Assembly: GCA_050433985.1 (NCBI GenBank)
Contig: JBNPWE010000008.1
Span: forward strand, 86,161 to 150,160
Direction of reading: 5' to 3'
Source of the DNA: JACIYW01 sp014359745
Lineage (GTDB): Bacteria; Pseudomonadota; Alphaproteobacteria; Rhodobacterales; Rhodobacteraceae
DNA length: 64,000 bases
Below, piece after piece: positions 60,103 to 64,000 of this stretch; within the stretch, counting starts at the first letter, position 1; each line of letters starts with the position of its first letter. Below the pieces are notes generated by a model. That model had not been told where the DNA came from. It searched no databases and saw nothing but the letters and a program-made list of their open reading frames with translations. The translations under genes were made by a program, and so were the position numbers.

Positions 60103-61473
60103 ATGGACCCCCTTGTGGCAGGCAAGTATCGGCAGCGAATGGTACGACAGTTTGATGCTATCAAGAAAACCGAAGATGATCTGAGCAAATCAGAAAGGAC
60201 TCGTGGGGAGATCCTCTCGGCGGCCGCGCGCCTGTTTCGGCACGAAGGCTTCTACGCGACAACGATGCGCGACATCGCGCAGGAAACAGGATTAGAGGCC
60301 GGGAGCATCTATTATCACTTTGGCTCCAAGGACCAAATTCTGAGCGAGGTTCTCGATATCGGCGTTCGGGAACTCTATGAGAAGGTCAGCGAGATCGTCC
60401 TATCGGCAAAGATAAACAATAATGATTTTCGCACGACTTTCGCGCTTTTGATCGAAACGCACCTGACCTATCTTTTGACTGCCAGCGACTTCACCTCGGC
60501 CAATATCCGGAACTATCCGATGCTGTCGGATGCAGCCCGCGCCCCGCACCGTGAGTTGCGTGGGTCTTATGCAGGTGTCTGGAGCAGTTTTCTGAAAGAC
60601 GCGAAGCGTGCCGGCCACCTGAGAAGTGACATTTCCGTTTCCGCGATGCGTCAGTTCATATTGAGCGCAATGAACTGGACCGTCGAATGGTATGATGTGA
60701 ATCGGTATCCGGTGTGTCTCCTATCCGAACGTATGAGCAAACTGATACTCGACGGAATGTGTACGCGCCACAGAGCGAACACGATAGGGCAGATGACGAG
60801 CGCCTCCACTACCGTCGAAGCACCTGCAGCGATCGGCAAGGCGGCGCATACCCGCGCAGAAATCCTGAGGGCGGCAGCGCGCGCGCTTCGGGACAATGGT
60901 TACAAGGCGACCACGCTAAGACAGATCGCGGCAGAAGCGGATATGAAGGCAGGCAGTGTCTATTACCATTTCAAATCCAAGGACGCGATCGTGGACGAGG
61001 TTCTGAACGCCGGATTGAGCGATTTGCTATCGGGTGTCAGCGCCGCGGTCGAACAATATCATGAGCCATATGATCATCATGCCAGAATCGCGACCGCGAT
61101 CTGGACGCATCTGTATTTTCTCTTCAAGGCAAGCGAATTCACGTCTGCGAACATCCGGAGCTACGGAATGCTGCCCAATCATTTCAGAGAGAGACACAGA
61201 AAAATTCGTCATGTGTACGGAAGACTCTGGGACAGGATCCTCCGCGAAGCGCAGAAAGACGACGCCGTCAGGTCGGATATCAAGATTGTTCCCCTGCGTC
61301 AGGTGATGTTGGGCGCCTTGAACTGGACGGTAGAGTGGTTTGATCCGAACAAGGCGGGGAAACAAGGCTATCTTTCACTGGCCGATTTTTCCGACATGCT
61401 CATCAAGCTTCTTCTTGAAGGGATCTGCAACAGGGAGAACGCCACTTACGCCGAACAAGCACGCGTTAAATGA
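60103..61473 (+). CDS. Double-length TetR regulator: two complete TetR units in one chain
   Basis: The 456-residue protein contains two TetR units. Unit 1 runs about 33-221, unit 2 about 250-443. The helix-turn-helix parts align without gaps (residues 33-99 with 250-316), with about 37 of 67 identical by hand. The ligand domains repeat too: DFTSANIRNYPML (129-141) against EFTSANIRSYGML (345-357), and SAMNWTVEWYD (188-198) against GALNWTVEWFD (404-414). Usual TetR proteins are near 200 residues and act as dimers, so this chain could be a covalent pseudo-dimer. Start 60103 lacks a clear ribosome site; ATG 60139 is the alternative. The gene is more AT-rich than its neighbours. Confidence 0.92.
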   Translation: MDPLVAGKYRQRMVRQFDAIKKTEDDLSKSERTRGEILSAAARLFRHEGFYATTMRDIAQETGLEAGSIYYHFGSKDQILSEVLDIGVRELYEKVSEIVLSAKINNNDFRTTFALLIETHLTYLLTASDFTSANIRNYPMLSDAARAPHRELRGSYAGVWSSFLKDAKRAGHLRSDISVSAMRQFILSAMNWTVEWYDVNRYPVCLLSERMSKLILDGMCTRHRANTIGQMTSASTTVEAPAAIGKAAHTRAEILRAAARALRDNGYKATTLRQIAAEADMKAGSVYYHFKSKDAIVDEVLNAGLSDLLSGVSAAVEQYHEPYDHHARIATAIWTHLYFLFKASEFTSANIRSYGMLPNHFRERHRKIRHVYGRLWDRILREAQKDDAVRSDIKIVPLRQVMLGALNWTVEWFDPNKAGKQGYLSLADFSDMLIKLLLEGICNRENATYAEQARVK

Positions 61474-61488
61474 TCGCAACCCTTATGA

Positions 61489-61890
61489 TCAAACCAAAAG
61501 GAAGTGGTACAGCCCTTCCGCGACTGGTTTTTCTGGGGCCGTCTGCCATGTGATCACGCTAACGCTCGCCATCCGCTTGCCTTTACGGGTTATGGTTGCG
61601 CGGGCAAAGAGCGGCCCCTTCACGCCGGGCCTGAGGTAATCGACAGTCAGGTTGATCGGCTTGGCGGGCGTATCGGCAAAGTCCGGTCGTACGGTGATTG
61701 CGGAAACGGCCTCCATGAAGCTTGCGATGATACCGCCATGGTAATATTGCATGACAGGGTTCCCGATATGGCGCGGCTCGAACGTAAGCTTGGCCTCTGC
61801 GTGAAGCTCGCCGATGTCATAAATCTCGAACTTCAGAAAGCGGAAGAACGGAACCCTGGAAATGTTTGTGTTGACGGCTTGCAGGTTCAT
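61489..61890 (-). CDS. Hot-dog thioesterase-like protein (PaaI type)
   Basis: A 133-residue hot-dog protein. The start at 61890 overlaps the stop of the preceding gene (TGATG). The helix stretch reads YYHGGIIASFMEAVSAITV: the His-Gly-Gly motif is present and Glu replaces the Asp of PaaI, as in several subfamilies. PINLTVDYLRPGVKGPLFARATITRKGKRMASVSVITW is the standard sheet. Together with the adjacent gene it may form a heteromeric thioesterase, or each may have its own CoA substrate. Confidence 0.85.
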   Translation of the reverse strand: MNLQAVNTNISRVPFFRFLKFEIYDIGELHAEAKLTFEPRHIGNPVMQYYHGGIIASFMEAVSAITVRPDFADTPAKPINLTVDYLRPGVKGPLFARATITRKGKRMASVSVITWQTAPEKPVAEGLYHFLLV

Positions 61891-62375
61891 CACGCGGATT
61901 TTCCTTTCGTCATCGCGTCAAACAGGCTGGTGTCACCGCGCGTCAGTGCAAATGTGGCAGCCCCGCGGGCAATTTCCTCATCCTCATGGCCATCGAACCA
62001 GATATTCCCCGAATTGAAGGCGATATGACGGGTCTGACGATAGCAATGGGCACGCACGAAGATATCCGCGCGGGAATGCGCAGGGCGCAGGTAATCGACC
62101 CTGAGGTCAAGCGTTGCCATCGTGCTGACACCCTCGATGGCAATAAAGTTTGCAAGACCGAACACACTGTCAAGAAGGGCCGTCAGGATGCCGCCGTGAA
62201 GCAGGGTCTGATCGCTGTCAACGCAGAAATCCGGATTGAACGGCATCCGCACCAGAACGCCTTCGGCTGACACTTTCCGGATATCAAGCGCCATATGGGT
62301 GATCAGCCCCTCCCCTCGCGCATTCCACAACTGCGCGATCTGGTCCATCTTCTTTTGTGTGATGTCAGCAGTCAT
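61890..62375 (-). CDS. Hot-dog thioesterase-like protein (PaaI type)
   Basis: A 161-residue hot-dog protein with LLHGGILTALLDSVFGLAN, the HGG-x6-D form of PaaI-type thioesterases with the Asp present, and ATLDLRVDYLRPAHSRADIFVRAHCYRQTRHIAF. It overlaps the next thioesterase-like gene and follows the crotonase gene by 12 bp on the same strand, so the three and the SDR at 63184 form one operon. The tandem pair of related thioesterases is a repeated arrangement that may reflect an old duplication. Confidence 0.87.
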   Translation of the reverse strand: MTADITQKKMDQIAQLWNARGEGLITHMALDIRKVSAEGVLVRMPFNPDFCVDSDQTLLHGGILTALLDSVFGLANFIAIEGVSTMATLDLRVDYLRPAHSRADIFVRAHCYRQTRHIAFNSGNIWFDGHEDEEIARGAATFALTRGDTSLFDAMTKGKSA

Positions 62376-62387
62376 GCGATCTTTCCT

Positions 62388-63191
62388 TCAGCGTCCCGTA
62401 AAGTTGGGTTTTCGTTTTTCGATGAACGCAGCGACTGCCTCGCGGTGGTCTTCGGTCTGATGCATCAGGGCCTGATAGGCCGCCGCGGCATTCAGGAAAT
62501 CCGGCAGATCCATCCGCTCGGCATTGCGCATCAGGCGCTTGGCGACACGCACCGCGCGCGGCGGCTTCGATGCGATAACGGCGGCACGCTCGCGGACCCG
62601 CTCCATAAGCCTGTCATGGGCCACGACCTCCAGCACCATACCCAGCTCCAGCGCCTCGGGGGCATCGACCATGCGTCCCGAAAAGGTCAGATCTGCGGCT
62701 GTCTGGTGGCCCAGACGACGCAGCATGAACCAGCTGCCCGCATCCCCTGGAATGATGCCAAGATTCAGGAACACTTCGCCGAACCGCGCCTTTTCCGAGG
62801 CGACGCGCATGTCGCACATCATGGTCAGGTCGCATCCCGCGCCAACCGCCGGGCCGTTGACCGCGGCTATGGTTGGAATGTCTAGATTGTAAAGCGCCAG
62901 AGGCAGGCGCTGCACCCCGTCGACATAGCTCTGCGCCGCCGCAAGAGGTTCCTTGCGAAAGACACTTTCGGGGTCGTTCATCTCCTTGATGTCGCCGCCG
63001 GCGCAAAACGCCGGGTCAGCGCCTGTCAGGATCATGACGCTGACATCGGGGTTTGCCTGCACCTGCGCGAATGTGTCGAGCAGGGCGGCAATCATGTCGT
63101 TTCCGGTAACCGGATTGCGGCGTTCCGGATCGTTCAGCGTGACCGTGGCGATCCTGTCGGAGATATCCAGAAGGACGGGGGGGTTACTCAT
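62388..63191 (-). CDS. Enoyl-CoA hydratase/isomerase family protein
   Basis: The start at 63191 (MSNPPVLLDISD) has AGGAG nine bases upstream; an ATG at 63200 sits right on the ribosome site. The 267-residue crotonase has ADPAFCAGGDIKEM for the oxyanion hole and AAVNGPAVGAGCDLTMMCD. The two Glu positions of enoyl-CoA hydratase read Asp121 and Phe141, while a Glu is found at 139 in FGEVFLNLGIIPGDAG. So it is probably an isomerase or another crotonase reaction rather than a plain hydratase. It overlaps the end of the SDR gene. Confidence 0.88.
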   Translation of the reverse strand: MSNPPVLLDISDRIATVTLNDPERRNPVTGNDMIAALLDTFAQVQANPDVSVMILTGADPAFCAGGDIKEMNDPESVFRKEPLAAAQSYVDGVQRLPLALYNLDIPTIAAVNGPAVGAGCDLTMMCDMRVASEKARFGEVFLNLGIIPGDAGSWFMLRRLGHQTAADLTFSGRMVDAPEALELGMVLEVVAHDRLMERVRERAAVIASKPPRAVRVAKRLMRNAERMDLPDFLNAAAAYQALMHQTEDHREAVAAFIEKRKPNFTGR

Positions 63192-63999
63192 TCTTGCCAT
63201 CTCCTCGTTCGCGTTTCTCGAACATTTCAGGATTTATCATGTCACGGGCATCGTGACCCATGTGCAGGGTTTCCCCGCCGTCTATATAGATGTCTTCGCC
63301 GGTAATGAAACTCCCCAATCTGGACGCGAGGAAGATGATCGTGCCGGCGATGTCCTCGGCCGCGCCCATCCGGTTCAGGACCGAGCGGTTGAGTTCCTTC
63401 CAGCGTTCCGGCGGAATGGGGTAGCGGCCAAGCGCCTCGGTCTTGATCGTGCCCGGCGCGACGCAGTTCAGGCGGATACCGTATTCGCCCCATTCGGCGG
63501 CCAGCGTCTTCATCATGCCGGTCACACCGGCGCGGGCGGCGACAGTATGGGTGAAACCGGTGAGCGCGGTGCGCGCTGAAATGGCGGTGACAAAGACGAT
63601 GGAGCCGCCGCTGTCATACATGAAATGATCGGCCACGGCGCGGGTCATCTGCCAGGATCCGATCAGGTTGTTGCGGATCACGGCCTCGAAGCCCTTGTTG
63701 GTGATGTCGCGGGCAGCAGCGATATACTGGCCGCCCGCATTGTTCACCAGCACGTCAAGCTGCCCGTAATGGTCCTTGATGCGCGCCATCGCGGCTTCGA
63801 TGCTGTCTTCGTCGCGGGTGTCGCCGGGCACGACAAAAGCCTCGCCACCCGCCGCGCGGATCATCCCGGCCGTCTCTTCCAGCGGCTCTTGGCGGCGCGC
63901 AAACAGCGCCAGCCTGGCTCCGCAGGATGCCATTTCAAGCGCTGTGGCGCGGCCCATGCCCGAGCCGGATCCGGTGACGAGGGCCACCTGGCCCGCCAT
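63184..63999 (-). CDS. Short-chain dehydrogenase, 2,4-dienoyl-CoA reductase-like (start at window edge)
   Basis: The visible 271 codons begin with an ATG whose last base is next to the window end, so a start farther upstream cannot be excluded; yet MAGQVALVTGSGSGMG is a normal SDR start. NNAGGQYIAAARDITNKGFEAVIRNNLIGSWQMT and the lack of the usual Tyr-x3-Lys (the matching part reads ALTGFTHTVAARAGVTGM) recall the peroxisomal-type 2,4-dienoyl-CoA reductase group, which uses other residues. The C-terminal tail to residue 271 is longer than in FabG. It leads the crotonase-thioesterase operon. Confidence 0.85.
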   Translation of the reverse strand: MAGQVALVTGSGSGMGRATALEMASCGARLALFARRQEPLEETAGMIRAAGGEAFVVPGDTRDEDSIEAAMARIKDHYGQLDVLVNNAGGQYIAAARDITNKGFEAVIRNNLIGSWQMTRAVADHFMYDSGGSIVFVTAISARTALTGFTHTVAARAGVTGMMKTLAAEWGEYGIRLNCVAPGTIKTEALGRYPIPPERWKELNRSVLNRMGAAEDIAGTIIFLASRLGSFITGEDIYIDGGETLHMGHDARDMINPEMFEKRERGDGKNE

Positions 64000-64000
64000 G

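Noticed and set aside
1..64000. tRNA, rRNA, CRISPR arrays, transposase genes and prophage genes
   Set aside because: None was seen on reading both strands; no clover-leaf-like tRNA ends, spacer arrays or transposase motifs were found.

Overview
The window is a dense, GC-rich stretch of bacterial DNA made almost entirely of coenzyme A-linked catabolic genes. The overlapping stop/start junctions, two TAXI-type TRAP receptors, a liv ABC transporter cluster joined to an acyl-CoA ligase, IclR/GntR/TetR regulators and a cydAB-DUF2474 oxidase suggest an alphaproteobacterium, probably of the Rhodobacterales. That taxonomic call is inference. No rRNA, tRNA, CRISPR array, phage or intact insertion sequence was seen.

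Layout. (A) 1-8606: an IclR gene (4023) with a MaoC-fold gene, flanked by two adjacent pairs of acyl-CoA dehydrogenases (757/2000 and 4922/6067), a MmgE/PrpD gene and a TAXI receptor cut by the left edge. (B) 9117-15474: an unidentified polytopic membrane protein, a two-subunit CoA-transferase, and a TAXI receptor with its fused TRAP permease. (C) 15565-20913, minus strand: a split ADP-forming acyl-CoA synthetase, MaoC, acyl-CoA dehydrogenase, a thiolase-fold protein and its DUF35 partner. (D) 21072-26584, plus strand: a family III CoA-transferase, acyl-CoA dehydrogenase, a fused ADP-forming synthetase and a second IclR gene. (E) 27145-34425, minus strand: livF, a periplasmic receptor, livM, livH, livG and a long-chain acyl-CoA ligase. 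(F) 34919-37410: cydA, cydB and a 29-residue DUF2474-like protein. (G) 37517-41415: MaoC, MmgE/PrpD, acyl-CoA dehydrogenase and a GntR regulator. (H) 41501-53519, minus strand: a ten-gene operon with three acyl-CoA dehydrogenases, a citrate-synthase-fold lyase, SDR, HMG-CoA-lyase-like enzyme, a biotin-dependent carboxylase (two subunits), a PaaK-like CoA ligase and an enoyl-CoA hydratase. (I) 53615-63999: a 2,4-dienoyl-CoA reductase-like enzyme, thioesterases, NmrA-like protein, acyl-CoA synthetase, two SDRs, a crotonase and a double-length TetR regulator.

The genes read as several parallel routes that import organic acids, activate them to CoA thioesters and degrade them by modified beta-oxidation. 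Ten acyl-CoA dehydrogenases and seven distinct CoA-activating or CoA-transferring systems sit within 64 kb. Substrates cannot be read from the sequence; branched, alicyclic or isoprenoid-like acids would fit best.

The most interesting signals are regulatory and mechanistic. A perfect 16-bp palindrome with a conserved flank stands in front of both operon H / the reductase and the tandem TetR gene. A different 10-bp palindrome occurs three times, always intergenic, around the first IclR gene. Operon H combines three carbon-carbon bond enzymes in a way I do not recognise as a known pathway.
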